A DNA stretch of 34,858 nucleotides. It comes from an uncultured Lachnospiraceae bacterium (lineage in GTDB: Bacteria > Bacillota > Clostridia > Lachnospirales > Lachnospiraceae). Shown here in pieces: positions 7,912 to 18,000 of this stretch. The translations under genes and the position numbers were made by a program. How positions within the stretch are numbered: the first letter of the stretch is position 1; every line of letters begins with the position of its first letter. The notes below the pieces were generated by a model. The model was not told the origin of the DNA, made no database searches, and worked only from the letters and a program-made list of their open reading frames with translations. Location of the stretch: the NCBI GenBank assembly GCA_902785055.1, contig CACZXG010000014.1:1-34858 (forward strand). Reading direction: 5' to 3'.

Positions 7912-9933
7912 TTATTCGACGTTTTCGCTGAGTTCTTCCCACTGTTCATAGAGCAGGGCGAGCTCTTCTTCGAGCTGTTCCTTCTGCCGGGCAAGCTCCC
8001 CGAACTTTTCGGGATCCGAGTAATTCTCCGGCATTGCCATTTTCTCATCCAGGGAGGAGATCTGTTCCTCGGTGGAAGCTATTTTTTCCTCGCACTTGCG
8101 CAGGTCATTGGCGGCTTTGCGATGTCTTGCCTGTTCTTCCTTCTGCTGCGCCCAGCTGAGCTTCTCGGAGGATTCAGAACTTCCCGGTGCGCTGCCTTCT
8201 CCCGAGGCAAAAGATTGAGGTTTCCCCGCTGAAACGGCGTCCTGTACTCCCTGTCCGTCCCTGTAGGCATCCTGAAGGAGTGCTTCTTCCACCTGCGCTG
8301 ATTTCTCAAGGTAGAAATCATAATTACCGATAAAGCGCTCAGGAGCCTTCTCTGCATTGTTGCCGGGGTAGTTGAGCAGTACTGTCTTTGTGAGGGACAG
8401 GATCCGGCTTGCGGTGTGGTTGATGAAATAGCGATCATGGGAGACGTACAGAACGGTCCCCTCATAGGAGTTGAGCGCGTTTTCGAGCACTTCCTTGGAT
8501 ACGAGGTCGAGATGGTTCGTGGGCTCGTCCAGGATCAGGAAATTGGCCTTGGAGAGCATGAGTTTGGCGAGGGATACACGGCCCTTTTCGCCGCCGCTAA
8601 GGTCGCCGATCCTCTTAAATACCTCTTCGCCTGTGAAGAGAAAAGAGGCGAGCAGGCTCCTGATCTGGGTATTGGTCATGGAAGGGTATTCGTCGGAGAT
8701 CTCCTCGAATACGGTCTTATCGTCATGGAGCACGTGGTGTTCCTGATCGTAATAGCCGATATGGACGTTGGTCCCCAGACGGATCACACCTTTGTCGGGA
8801 GCGACCACTTCATTTAAAATGCTGAGGATCGTGGACTTTCCCGTGCCGTTGTCGCCGATCAGTGCCACATGTTCGCCCCTGCGGATCTTGAAGGAGATCC
8901 CTGAGAAGAGCTTTTTCTCTCCGTAGGACTTGGCAAGATCGTCTACACTCAGGACCTCCCGCCCGCTCTTGATGCAGGGCGTAAAAATGAGGTGCATGTC
9001 GTCGCGCAGCTCCACAGGCTTTTCGAGGACTTCTGTTTTCTGGAGCATTTTCTCGCGGCTCTCCGCGCGCCGGATGGACTTCTCGCGGTTGAAGCGCCTT
9101 AGTTTCTCGATGACTTCCTCCTGATGGCGGATCTGGGCCTGATTATTCATATAGGCGTGGTACTGCTGCTCGCGCAGCGCTTTTTTGCGCTCGGCGTAAG
9201 CGGAATAATTGCCCCCGAACATCATGCTGCGGCCGTTCTCAAGTTCGATGATCTTGCTGACGGTCCTGTCAAGAAAGTAGCGGTCATGGGAGACAACCAG
9301 TACAGTGCCTTTGTAATTCATAAGGTATGTCTCGAGCCAGCGGATACTGTTCATGTCCAGATGGTTCGTGGGCTCATCCAGCATAAGCAGGTCAGGTTTC
9401 TGCAGAAGAAGCTTGCCGAGCGCAACACGGGTCTTCTGCCCGCCGGACAGGGTGGATACCTTCTGATCAAGGTCCCGTGAAGTAAAACCGAGACCTTTGA
9501 GGACTCCCAGCACTTCGCCCTTATAGGCATAACCGTTCTCGCGTTCAAAGCGGTGGAGGAGATCCGTGTATTCCGCAATGGTACCGGTCAGGGCCTCTCC
9601 CTTGAGGACCTCCATCTGCTTCTCGTATTCCGACAGTTTCTTCTCCATGTCAATCAGGTACTGTTTGACCGACAGCACTTCTTCATAGACAGTGCGCTCT
9701 GAGGAGAGTCCCTGGTTCTGGGCGAGGTAGCCGTAGCTGCAGTCTCTCTCAAAGGAGACAGACCCCTCGTCGGCAGTTTCCTGACCGACGATGATCCTGA
9801 GAAGGGTGGTCTTGCCGGCTCCGTTTATACCGATCACAGCGGCCTTATCACCCCTTTCCAGGTGGAAGGTGACGTCTCTTAAGACTACGTTTTCCGGGTA
9901 TTCTTTACTTATATGATGACACGCTAGGATCAT
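7912..9933 (-). CDS. ABC-F family ATPase (ribosome-associated, Uup/YdiF-like)
   Basis: Two ABC ATPase domains sit in one soluble chain with no membrane segments, as in ABC-F proteins that act at the ribosomal E site. The first has Walker A GINGAGKT (35-42), signature LSGGQKTR and Walker B LLMLDEPTNHLD. The second has GDNGTGKS, LSGGEKGR and LILDEPTNHLD. A long charged linker separates them. The last 80 or so residues form a coiled coil typical of the Uup/YdiF C-terminal domain. The start is taken at ATG 9931-9933 (MILACHHISKEY), the usual family N-terminus; an ATG 27 bases upstream (9960) is possible, and neither has a strong ribosome site. Length (673) and the coiled coil favour a housekeeping translation factor over a drug-resistance type, but resistance cannot be excluded. 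Confidence 0.9.
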   Translation of the reverse strand: MILACHHISKEYPENVVLRDVTFHLERGDKAAVIGINGAGKTTLLRIIVGQETADEGSVSFERDCSYGYLAQNQGLSSERTVYEEVLSVKQYLIDMEKKLSEYEKQMEVLKGEALTGTIAEYTDLLHRFERENGYAYKGEVLGVLKGLGFTSRDLDQKVSTLSGGQKTRVALGKLLLQKPDLLMLDEPTNHLDMNSIRWLETYLMNYKGTVLVVSHDRYFLDRTVSKIIELENGRSMMFGGNYSAYAERKKALREQQYHAYMNNQAQIRHQEEVIEKLRRFNREKSIRRAESREKMLQKTEVLEKPVELRDDMHLIFTPCIKSGREVLSVDDLAKSYGEKKLFSGISFKIRRGEHVALIGDNGTGKSTILSILNEVVAPDKGVIRLGTNVHIGYYDQEHHVLHDDKTVFEEISDEYPSMTNTQIRSLLASFLFTGEEVFKRIGDLSGGEKGRVSLAKLMLSKANFLILDEPTNHLDLVSKEVLENALNSYEGTVLYVSHDRYFINHTASRILSLTKTVLLNYPGNNAEKAPERFIGNYDFYLEKSAQVEEALLQDAYRDGQGVQDAVSAGKPQSFASGEGSAPGSSESSEKLSWAQQKEEQARHRKAANDLRKCEEKIASTEEQISSLDEKMAMPENYSDPEKFGELARQKEQLEEELALLYEQWEELSENVE

Positions 9934-9985
9934 AAGTATTTTCTCTTTTCGTCTTATCATTCATCCGGACATGCCGGTATTCCCA

Positions 9986-10014
9986 ATGATATAGAAAACA
10001 GAGCAATAAGTCAA
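9986..10014 (-). promoter_or_regulatory. Promoter for the ABC-F gene
   Basis: On the minus strand TTGACT (10009-10014) and TATCAT (9986-9991) are separated by 17 bases. A CCGG...CCGG hairpin (9965-9977) lies in the short leader just before the start. Confidence 0.5.
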
Positions 10015-10052
10015 ACCTCGAAGGAGGTCAGGGACGGTTAAGGTTTTTAGAA

Positions 10053-10081
10053 TTGACGTGTTTTTGACAAGTCGATATAAT
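10053..10081 (+). promoter_or_regulatory. Promoter for rex
   Basis: TTGACG (10053-10058) and a consensus TATAAT (10076-10081) are separated by 17 bases, about 90 bases before the rex start. A second TTGACA at 10064-10069 is too close to the -10 box to be used with it. No Rex-type operator (TTGTTAA...TTAACAA) is seen nearby, so autoregulation is not evident. Confidence 0.6.
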
Positions 10082-10172
10082 AAAAAAGACAAGGGAACGA
10101 CGTTAGTCCGGCACGTGGTAAAAAGCGCGAAAAAGGACAAAGCCGTAGAAAAGAAAGGACAACATAGGCATA

Positions 10173-10811
10173 GTGGAAGAACGGGGGATTTCACAGGCAG
10201 TCATCGGACGATTGCCTCGCTATTACAGGTATCTCGGCGATCTTAAGAATGAGGGCGTCGAGAGAATTTCATCACAGGAACTCAGCAGGATCATGAATGT
10301 CACTGCCTCGCAGATCAGGCAGGACTTCAACAATTTCGGCGGCTTCGGCCAGCAGGGGTATGGATATAACACCAGTTATCTTTATGAAGAGATCGGTAAG
10401 ATCCTTGGTTTGGATCAGCAGCATGATATGATCCTGATCGGCGCGGGTAATCTCGGACAGGCGCTGGTCAATTATATGAATCTTAAGAACCGGGGATTTT
10501 CTTTTAAGGGGGCGTTTGACATAAGTCCTTCGCTCTATGGGAAAAAGATTGCAAATGTTCCGATCTATCCGATGGATCAGATGACGGGTTTCATTGTGGA
10601 GAATCATATTGATATTGCGGTGCTCACCGTTCCCAAAGCGGCGGCCATTGAGATCACGCAGATACTGATGGAGACTCCGATCAAGGCAATATGGAATTTT
10701 GCCCATGTAGATCTGAAGGTTCCGGACAGGATTCAGGTGGAGAGCGTGCATCTTCAGGACAGTCTGATGAAACTGTCCTACAACATAAGACGCCACGAGA
10801 ATGATAGCTGA
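10173..10811 (+). CDS. rex: Redox-sensing transcriptional repressor Rex
   Basis: Rex reads the NADH/NAD+ ratio and represses fermentation and respiration genes, releasing DNA when NADH is high. The 212 residues show the typical layout. An N-terminal winged helix (about 1-75) contains RISSQELSRIMNVTASQIRQ and the hallmark DFNNFGGFGQQGYGY. A Rossmann domain with GAGNLG (90-95) and a C-terminal domain-swapped helix follow. The start is a GTG at 10173; the GAAAGGA site lies about 13 bases upstream, a rather long gap, but no better in-frame start exists. The gene is monocistronic, ending in a strong terminator. Likely targets in this window cannot be identified: no clear Rex box was found upstream of nfnAB. 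Confidence 0.96.
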   Translation: MEERGISQAVIGRLPRYYRYLGDLKNEGVERISSQELSRIMNVTASQIRQDFNNFGGFGQQGYGYNTSYLYEEIGKILGLDQQHDMILIGAGNLGQALVNYMNLKNRGFSFKGAFDISPSLYGKKIANVPIYPMDQMTGFIVENHIDIAVLTVPKAAAIEITQILMETPIKAIWNFAHVDLKVPDRIQVESVHLQDSLMKLSYNIRRHENDS

Positions 10812-10880
10812 TACAGCCTGGGCTGTATCGGGATCAGCATGCGAACGCCTTTCCCGGAGTGATTCGGGAAAGGCTTTTTT
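10810..10880 (+). terminator. Rho-independent terminator after rex, with a preceding hairpin
   Basis: The terminator proper is GCCTTTCCCG (10847-10856) paired with CGGGAAAGGC (10865-10874) and six T (10875-10880). A separate hairpin, GATACAGCC/GGCTGTATC (10810-10829), overlaps the rex stop codon. Confidence 0.9.
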
Positions 10881-10940
10881 GGTGGGACGGGATCTGACGG
10901 ATCCGGGGAGCCCCGAGTATAAAAGGGAGAGGAAGGGACA

Positions 10941-12566
10941 ATGAAATATCTGCTTACTGGACATGAGATGGCCGAAGCGGACGCGAATACATCGCAAGTG
11001 CTGGGAATCCCGTCCATTGTCCTTATGGAGAGGGCAGCGCTTGCGGTCACTGAGGAGATCTCGAAGCGTTTTCCGGTTTCTGCCGGAGTGACGATCCTGG
11101 CGGGCCCCGGCAACAACGGAGCAGACGGGCTGGCTGTGGGAAGACTCCTGATCGACAGGGGATACAGAGTGCAGTTTCTGCTTCTTGATCCGAAGGAGCC
11201 TCCCGAAGGCACTTCGGCCAGGACACAGAGAAAGATCCTCGAGGCTTATGGAGCAAGGCCGGAGGCATTTGACGAGAAAGGGATGAAGGCGTTCGAACCG
11301 AACGTCATTGTTGACGCACTATTCGGAACAGGACTCGGAAGACCTCTGACCGGCAGAGCCGCCATGATCGCGGAGGCAGTACGTGTATATCGCGCGCAGA
11401 CCGGCTGTACTGTGGTGGGACTTGATCTGCCGTCAGGTATTTCGTCGGAGGACGGATCCGTGATGGGCTGCGCAGTACAGTGTGACTTCACCGTGACCTT
11501 CGCCTATTATAAGAGAGGACATTTTTTGTATCCGGGCTGCACCTATTGCGGAGAAACGATCCTGAGGCAGATCGGGATCCATGACAGGAGTTTTACCTGT
11601 GCCGGCGGCGATGTGCCGGAGATGGTCATGCCGGAGCGCGGAGATATAGCGGAACTGATCAGTGGCAGAGAACCGGGAGGAAACAAGGGAACATTTGGCA
11701 AAATACTGATCATAGCCGGCAGTTATTCCATGTGCGGCGCCGCTCTTTTGTGCGCGGAGGCCTGCATGAGAGCCGGTGCGGGTATGGTAAAGATATTTAC
11801 CAGGGAGGAAAACCGCGTTATCATTCAGGAAAAGCTGCCTGAGGCAATGCTGACGGTGTATGCTGCGCTGCCTGAAGAATCGGAGCAAAGGGCAGAAGCA
11901 GTTCTTAAGCTCTCAGAGCGCCTCAGAAATGATCTTGAGTGGGCGGATGCCGTGGCGATCGGACCGGCCATCGGAAGAGGGGAAGAGGCACGTATTCTTC
12001 TTAAAACGCTCCTGGAAGCAGTCTCAGACACTAAAGAGCGGGGAAAAGCTATTCGGGGAATTGTGATCGATGCGGATGCGCTAAGACTCATAGCGTCTGA
12101 TCCGCAGCTTGATGAACTGATGCGCCGCAGAAAGAAAGAGACAGCCTGCATTCTGACACCGCATCTTGCGGAGTTCGCTGACCTTGCGCATGTGAGCGTG
12201 AAGGAGGCGGCGGCGGACAGGACGGCGCTTCTGCGGGAAATATGCGGCAGATACAGCTGCACTGTCATCGGGAAAGACGCAAGAACTATGATCGCATCCG
12301 CGGGAATAAGGCAGATCAGCATGATAACCAAGGGCAACAGCGGAATGGCAACGGCGGGCAGCGGAGATGTGCTGACAGGCATCACTGCGGCAATGCTGTT
12401 TTCGGCCTGTCCAGGAGAGGGACTGGGCTATCGGGCTGCGCAGGCGGCAGCTTTCATTCACGCCGAAGCGGGAGATGCCGTGAGAGACAGTCTGGGTGAG
12501 CATGCGATGATCGCAGGAGACCTGATCCGGGCGGAGCGCGGTGTTTTCAGACTCCTGACTAAGTAA
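10941..12566 (+). CDS. nnr: Bifunctional NAD(P)H-hydrate epimerase / ADP- or ATP-dependent NAD(P)H-hydrate dehydratase
   Basis: The enzyme repairs hydrated NADH and NADPH. The N-terminal YjeF domain (about 1-215) interconverts the R and S hydrates, and the C-terminal ribokinase-like domain (about 235-535) dehydrates the S form using a nucleotide. The N-terminal signature is GPGNNGADG (55-63), with Ala where Gly is usual. The C-terminal half has KGTFGKILIIAGS, TPHLAEFA and GNSGMATAGSGD (465-476), ending in the catalytic Asp, with Ser where Thr is usual. A purine-rich ribosome site precedes the ATG at 10941. It is probably the first gene of an operon with alr, a frequent Firmicutes pairing. A weak promoter (CTGACG, 18 bases, TATAAA at 10918-10923) is possible. 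Both substitutions are conservative and activity is expected. Confidence 0.95.
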   Translation: MKYLLTGHEMAEADANTSQVLGIPSIVLMERAALAVTEEISKRFPVSAGVTILAGPGNNGADGLAVGRLLIDRGYRVQFLLLDPKEPPEGTSARTQRKILEAYGARPEAFDEKGMKAFEPNVIVDALFGTGLGRPLTGRAAMIAEAVRVYRAQTGCTVVGLDLPSGISSEDGSVMGCAVQCDFTVTFAYYKRGHFLYPGCTYCGETILRQIGIHDRSFTCAGGDVPEMVMPERGDIAELISGREPGGNKGTFGKILIIAGSYSMCGAALLCAEACMRAGAGMVKIFTREENRVIIQEKLPEAMLTVYAALPEESEQRAEAVLKLSERLRNDLEWADAVAIGPAIGRGEEARILLKTLLEAVSDTKERGKAIRGIVIDADALRLIASDPQLDELMRRRKKETACILTPHLAEFADLAHVSVKEAAADRTALLREICGRYSCTVIGKDARTMIASAGIRQISMITKGNSGMATAGSGDVLTGITAAMLFSACPGEGLGYRAAQAAAFIHAEAGDAVRDSLGEHAMIAGDLIRAERGVFRLLTK

Positions 12567-12614
12567 CGTACAACAAAGATCTCGGACAGAGAGTTCCGGA
12601 GGGAAGGAAGCAAA

Positions 12615-13802
12615 ATGGAAAACCTGGGATTATCATCCTGCAGGACCGGTGATTCAGCGGGATATGACAGAGTGTGGGCTCAGATCGACATGGACGCTGT
12701 GCTCTTCAATATGGAGAGCATGCGCGCTAACATCAGGGAGGACGTGAAGATCGTCGCGGTCCTCAAGACGAACGGTTACGGTCACGGAGCGGTCGCCATC
12801 ATGAAAGAGATGGAGAAGCTCCCTTATGTGTGGGGATATGCCGCGGCGACCTTTGAGGAAGCAAAAGAACTGAGAGAAAACGGCGCAAAGAAGCCGATCC
12901 TTCTTCTCGGCTATGTTTTCCCCTATTGCTACAGGGAACTGGCCCGTCTCGGGATCCGGCCGTCCTGTTTCAGGGAGGATATGCTTGAGGAGCTGTCTTC
13001 TGCGGCGGAGAAAGAAGGAAAACCGATCCTCATACACATTGCCCTTGATACGGGAATGGGCCGGATCGGGATAAGGCCTGACGACGAGGGACTGTCTTTT
13101 GTCCGAAAGGCAATGAATACTCCGGGACTGATCGTGGAGGGGATGTTTACTCATTTCGCCAAGGCTGACGAGGAGGATCACGGACCGACACACACGCAGA
13201 TCGCGCTGTACACGGGCTTCCGGGACCGGATCCGCGAAGAACTGGGACTAAAGATCCCTCTCTGCCACTGTTCCAACAGCGCCGGGATCATCGAGTTTCC
13301 GGAGGCGAACATGAATCTTGTCAGAGCCGGGATCACATTGTACGGACTGTGGCCTTCCTCAGAGGTCAGTAAAACAATCGTTCCGCTCCGCCCTGTCATG
13401 ACGCTCTACTCCCGCATCGTATACATAAAAGAGGCGGGACCGGGTGTGAGTGTCAGCTACGGGGGCACCTACACGACCAGCGCGGAGAAGACAAGGATCG
13501 CTACGATCCCTGTGGGTTACGGAGACGGATACCCGAGAAGCCTGTCCGGAAAGGGATATGTACTGATCTGCGGCAAAAAAGCGCCGATCCTCGGCAGAGT
13601 ATGCATGGACCAGACGATGGTGGATATCACGCATATTCCTGAAGCCCGGGAAGGCAGTCTTGTTACTCTGATCGGGAGAGATCAGGGAGAATCCATAACC
13701 ATGGAGCAGCTCGGGGACCTGTCGGGAAGGTTCAACTATGAACTGGCCTGCGACATCAATCCGAGAGTACCGAGAGTGATCTGCGGCGGAACCCTCGGTT
13801 GA
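12615..13802 (+). CDS. alr: Alanine racemase
   Basis: This cytosolic PLP enzyme converts L- to D-alanine for peptidoglycan. K51 in VAVLKTNGYGHGA binds PLP. The second catalytic base is Y282 in VSYGGTY, and CMDQTMVDIT is the conserved active-site block. The fold is a TIM barrel (about 20-255) followed by a beta domain. At 395 residues it is of normal length, with about 15 extra N-terminal residues before the usual WAQIDMDA start of homology. GGAGGGAAGG (12598-12607) fixes the ATG. It follows nnr by 48 bases without a terminator, so the two are likely co-transcribed. No toxin-antitoxin genes follow, unlike in Bacillus. Confidence 0.97.
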   Translation: MENLGLSSCRTGDSAGYDRVWAQIDMDAVLFNMESMRANIREDVKIVAVLKTNGYGHGAVAIMKEMEKLPYVWGYAAATFEEAKELRENGAKKPILLLGYVFPYCYRELARLGIRPSCFREDMLEELSSAAEKEGKPILIHIALDTGMGRIGIRPDDEGLSFVRKAMNTPGLIVEGMFTHFAKADEEDHGPTHTQIALYTGFRDRIREELGLKIPLCHCSNSAGIIEFPEANMNLVRAGITLYGLWPSSEVSKTIVPLRPVMTLYSRIVYIKEAGPGVSVSYGGTYTTSAEKTRIATIPVGYGDGYPRSLSGKGYVLICGKKAPILGRVCMDQTMVDITHIPEAREGSLVTLIGRDQGESITMEQLGDLSGRFNYELACDINPRVPRVICGGTLG

Positions 13803-13827
13803 CGGCTTCGCGGGATAATGGTATATT
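13799..13827 (+). promoter_or_regulatory. Promoter candidate for yebC
   Basis: TTGACG (13799-13804) overlaps the alr stop codon and is 17 bases from TATATT (13822-13827). This would give yebC a leader of about 80 bases. Confidence 0.5.
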
Positions 13828-13914
13828 CTAATTTGTATCTTTGCGTACAGAATAGAACGCGGCTCTGTTCCGGCAAAGCTGCGGAATTATCATACGACTG
13901 TGAGGAGCGAAATT

Positions 13915-14646
13915 ATGTCAGGACATTCCAAATTTGCAAACATTAAGCACAAGAAAGAAAAGAACGACGCAGCCAAGGGCAAGATCTTTACGATCATCGG
14001 CCGCGAGATCGCGGTGGCGGTCAAGGAAGGCGGCTCTGACCCCAACAACAACTTCAAACTTGCCAAGGTAATCGCCAAGGCGAAGGCAAACAACATGCCC
14101 AACGAGACCATTGAGCGCGGCATCAAGAAGGCGGCGGGAGATCTCGGCAACGTCAACTACCAGTATAATACCTACGAGGGTTACGGCCCCGGCGGCATCG
14201 CGATCATTGTAGACACTCTGACCGACAATCTCAACAGGACAGCGGCCAATGTCAGATCCGCTTTCACTAAGGGAAACGGAAGTATCGGAACACCAGGATG
14301 CGTATCCTTCATGTTTGACAAGAAGGGCCAGATCATTATTGATAAAGAGGACTGTGACCTCACTGCTGATGACCTGATGATGATCGCCCTGGACGCGGGC
14401 GCGGAAGATATCAGGGAAGAAGAGGACAGTTTTGAGATCCTCACCGCTGAGGAAGATTTTGACGCGGTGGAGAAGGCCCTCAAGGACGAAGGCATCCCCA
14501 TGGTCTCCGCTGAAGTGACCATGATCCCCCAGAACTATGTCAAGGTCACTGATGAGACCACAATGAAGCAGATCAACAGGATCCTGGACATCCTCGACGA
14601 TGACGATGACGTACAGAACGTCTATCACAACTGGGACGAGGACTGA
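13915..14646 (+). CDS. yebC: YebC/PmpR family protein (TACO1-like)
   Basis: This 243-residue protein has the family start MSGHSKFANIKHKK and conserved blocks GREIAVAVKEGG, NMPNETIERGIKKA and YEGYGPGG. Members of this family were described as transcriptional regulators, and more recently as factors that help ribosomes through proline-rich or otherwise difficult stretches. The C-terminal part is very acidic and ends in DILDDDDDVQNVYHNWDED. The start is the ATG at 13915, with GAGGAG at 13902-13907 at ideal distance. A GTG at 13900 in the same frame would lie on the ribosome site itself and was rejected. The gene is followed directly by a strong hairpin terminator and is probably monocistronic. 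Confidence 0.96.
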   Translation: MSGHSKFANIKHKKEKNDAAKGKIFTIIGREIAVAVKEGGSDPNNNFKLAKVIAKAKANNMPNETIERGIKKAAGDLGNVNYQYNTYEGYGPGGIAIIVDTLTDNLNRTAANVRSAFTKGNGSIGTPGCVSFMFDKKGQIIIDKEDCDLTADDLMMIALDAGAEDIREEEDSFEILTAEEDFDAVEKALKDEGIPMVSAEVTMIPQNYVKVTDETTMKQINRILDILDDDDDVQNVYHNWDED

Positions 14647-14681
14647 CGGGATAAGGCATTTTATAACAGTAATCAATCAGG

Positions 14682-14715
14682 GCAGCTTTATGTTGAGACA
14701 TAAAGCTGCTTCATT
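14682..14715 (+). terminator. Terminator after yebC
   Basis: GCAGCTTTATGT (14682-14693) and ACATAAAGCTGC (14698-14709) form a perfect 12-base stem with a TGAG tetraloop, followed by TTCATT. The tail is weak but the stem is strong. Confidence 0.75.
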
Positions 14716-14768
14716 GACATAAACAGCAGTTCTTATATGCGCTGTATAAGTGATACAGAGGACTAAAT

Positions 14769-14948
14769 ATGCAGATCAAGGATCAGGAAAATGTAATCGG
14801 CGGAGAGGAGAACGGATTCAGGCTTTTGAAGAATCCGCTTCCCGCGCCTCCGAGAAGATCTCATATCCGCATGGAATTCGATCTGACGGATTCAGATGAG
14901 GATGATTTTGATCTGGAGATCAGTGACGGGGACGATTTTGACATCTGA
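14769..14948 (+). CDS. Small acidic protein upstream of ftsK (59 residues)
   Basis: A short frame begins with ATG at 14769, preceded by AGAGGAC, and ends TGA at 14946-14948, 66 bases before ftsK. The N-terminal half is mixed, with KNPLPAPPRR (21-30) forming a proline/arginine segment. The C-terminal third is strongly acidic, with two near-repeats ending DDFDLEI and DDFDI. It has no membrane segment or signal peptide. I do not recognise a named family. The internal acidic repeat, the good ribosome site, and its place between the yebC terminator and ftsK argue for a real gene co-transcribed with ftsK. A TTGACA at 14714-14719 lies upstream but has no well-spaced -10 box. It could be a small adaptor or charge-mimic protein; nothing in the sequence decides this. 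Confidence 0.6.
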   Translation: MQIKDQENVIGGEENGFRLLKNPLPAPPRRSHIRMEFDLTDSDEDDFDLEISDGDDFDI

Positions 14949-15014
14949 CCACGGCGGTCAACAGATCTGTGACGGCGGACAACGGCAGCAAACAAGGAAG
15001 GTTTACAAAAGCGT

Positions 15015-18000
15015 ATGGCTTCATCCAAAGCGAAGAGGAGTACAAACAGCAGGAAAAGGCAGACGGGTTCAGGCAGGAAAGCAGGAAGCACAGCGCCGAA
15101 GAGAATGACGAAGGCTGATTCCGAGAGACTTGCGCTGGAAGAGATGAGAGCACAGGAAGTGAAGCGGGATATCCGGCTTCTGGTTCTCTTCGGCGCGATG
15201 GTCTTTCTGATGATCGCGGAACTGGGATACGGGGGAGTCGTGGGAAAAGCTCTCTCCTCAGTGATGTTCGGACTGTTCGGCATGGCGGCTTATGCCATCC
15301 CGCCTTTTGTATTTATAACGGTTCTTTTTGTGATCTCAAATATGGGAAGAAGGACGCTGCCCGCAAGGACAGCGGCTCTTGTCATGCTCATGATATGCGC
15401 ATGCGCGGCATTTGAACTCTGGAGCGGAGAACCCGGAAAGGCACAGGCCTATAACGCGGCAGAGATCTATCAGCGATGCGCTGCTTCGAAAGAGGGAGGC
15501 GGACTGATCGGCGGCACTGCCGCATACTGGCTGTTCCGGCTTTTGAAAAATGTCGGGTCGGTATTTGTGCTGATCCTTCTCATTCTCATATTCCTGATGA
15601 TATTCACACAGTTCTCACCTGTGGAGCGATACAGAAAGGCACAGCAGGACCGGATCCGCAGAGGAGACCCGTCCTTTATGGAGAAGCGCAGAGCCAGGGC
15701 GCAGGAGGCAAGAGAAGCCTCCGCCAGACGTCGCGAGGCTATCGCCACAGCGAAGGAAAAGGAGAAGAAAGAGCGCGAGGAACTCCTCGAACAGGAGCGG
15801 GCCAACCGGGAAGAGAGACGAAAGCGCCGCGATCAGATGCGGCAGGAGGCCGCAAAGAGAGAACAGCTTGACATGAGTTCCACGGTGATCAGTCCTGCCT
15901 TAGACGAAGAGGAGGAAGACTTCGGACTTGATGAGGGCTCTTCGCTCTTTAGCAGAACAGAAAAGAAGAAAACACAGCCCGCAGCGGCGGAGGAAACAGA
16001 CCGCGGACCCGAGAAGATCAGGACTGCCACATCTCACGGAATTCGCTTTCTTGACAGAGACACAGGCCGTACAAACAGGGCGGAGGAGATACGCGTAAGC
16101 GCATCGCCCGTAAACGACAGTCAGGATAATCCTGACGGACGCATCCTGCGGCCGGACGCGAACACGGTGAGAGTGGAATCGGAGAATCTGATCAGGATCG
16201 ATCCTGAAGACGGCAGCCTCTACGACGGCAGATCCGGGCTTGCGACGATGACGGTCTTTACAAGGACAAAAGATACAGACAAGAACGACGACCAGCTCCA
16301 TTTTCCTTTTGGCAAGGAGGAAAATGAGAGAGGGATGATGAAGATCTACGCCAAGGAGAACTCTGCGGAACAATTTACCGCCCTGAATACTCCTGACATC
16401 GCGGATGCGGGGGGAATGTCAACCTTTAACGCCCAGGCGCAGAGAAACGCAGACAGAACTGCTCCGGCAGCCGAAGATGAACTTCCATGGGGCGCCGACG
16501 CGCTCTCTGAGGAAGAGATGGCAGCCATAGAAGCGGAGGAAGCAGGATTCACGCAGGCCCAAAACCGGGAAGCACCGCTTCCGGTTCAAGAGGACAGAGC
16601 CGCTTCGTCTTCTCCAGTCAGAACTACAGTTACAGCCAGGCAGAAAACGGATAAGCCGGAGGCGCGGGAATCTGTCGCCGACGAGGACCTGGAGGGCATC
16701 GAAGTTCACAGAGACCGCGGCGATGACAAAAACAGCGGCGCGGGAAGAACAGTGGCCAGCGGTCAGACCAGAAGCAAGGAGAACCGCAAGTACAGTTTCC
16801 CTCCTTTCAAGCTTCTCAAGGAAGGAGAGGCCGGACACAACGCTGAGACGGACAGGGAACTCAAGGAGACCGCTTTCAGACTTCAGGAGACCCTGAGGAC
16901 TTTCGGCGTCAATGTGACGATCACCGATATCAGTCAGGGACCCTCCATCACAAGGTATGAGCTTCAGCCCGAACAGGGCGTCAAGGTCAGCAAGATCGTG
17001 AATCTTGCCAACGACATCAAACTCAGTCTCGCGGCGGTGGATATCCGTATCGAGGCACCGATACCCGGAAAGCCGGCCATCGGTATCGAAGTGCCCAATA
17101 AGCATCCTTCAGTGGTTTCGCTGCGGGATATCCTTGAGACCCAGGAGTTCCGGGGTGCCAAGAGCCGGCTGGCTTTTGCCGTAGGCAAGGACCTTGGCGG
17201 AAAGACTGTCGTCACGGATATCGCCAAGATGCCCCACCTTCTGATCGCAGGCGCAACGGGGTCCGGTAAGTCAGTATGTATCAACACGATCATCATGAGT
17301 ATTCTTTACAAGGCTTCGCCCGATGAGGTGCAGCTGATCATGATCGATCCCAAGGTGGTTGAACTCAGCGTCTATAATGGCATCCCCCATCTGATGATCC
17401 CGGTCGTTACCGACGTCAAAAAAGCGTCGGCAGCCCTGAACTGGGCAGTCGCGGAGATGGAACGCAGATACAAACTCTTTGCGGCGGCAGGCACCAGAGA
17501 CCTGAATGGATATAACGCGATGATCCGCGCCAAGGGGAGCGAAGCCGGAGAGAATGAAAAGGTCCTCTCAAGGCTCGTGGTCATTGTAGACGAATTGGCA
17601 GATCTTATGATGGTCGCCAAGAATGAAGTGGAGGCGTCGATCTGCCGTCTTGCCCAGCTCGCGAGAGCGGCAGGCATTCATCTGATCATCGCGACACAGA
17701 GACCTTCCGTGGACGTTATCACCGGTCTTATCAAGGCCAATATGCCCAGCCGTATCGCATTTTCAGTCACGAGCCAGGTGGATTCCAGAACGATCCTCGA
17801 CATGGCGGGTGCAGAGAAACTGATCGGCAAGGGAGACATGCTGTTCTATCCTCAGAACTACCAGAAGCCTGCCCGTATTCAGGGCGCCTTTATTTCGGAT
17901 GAGGAAGTGCAGAGCGTTGTCGATTACATAAAGACGAACAATGTAACGGATGACAGTGCGATGGCAAGTATATCCAGTGAGATCGATGGTATCGCGGCAT

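Noticed and set aside
13900-13914. Upstream GTG start for yebC
   Set aside because: It lies on the Shine-Dalgarno sequence, and the protein family begins at MSGHSKF.
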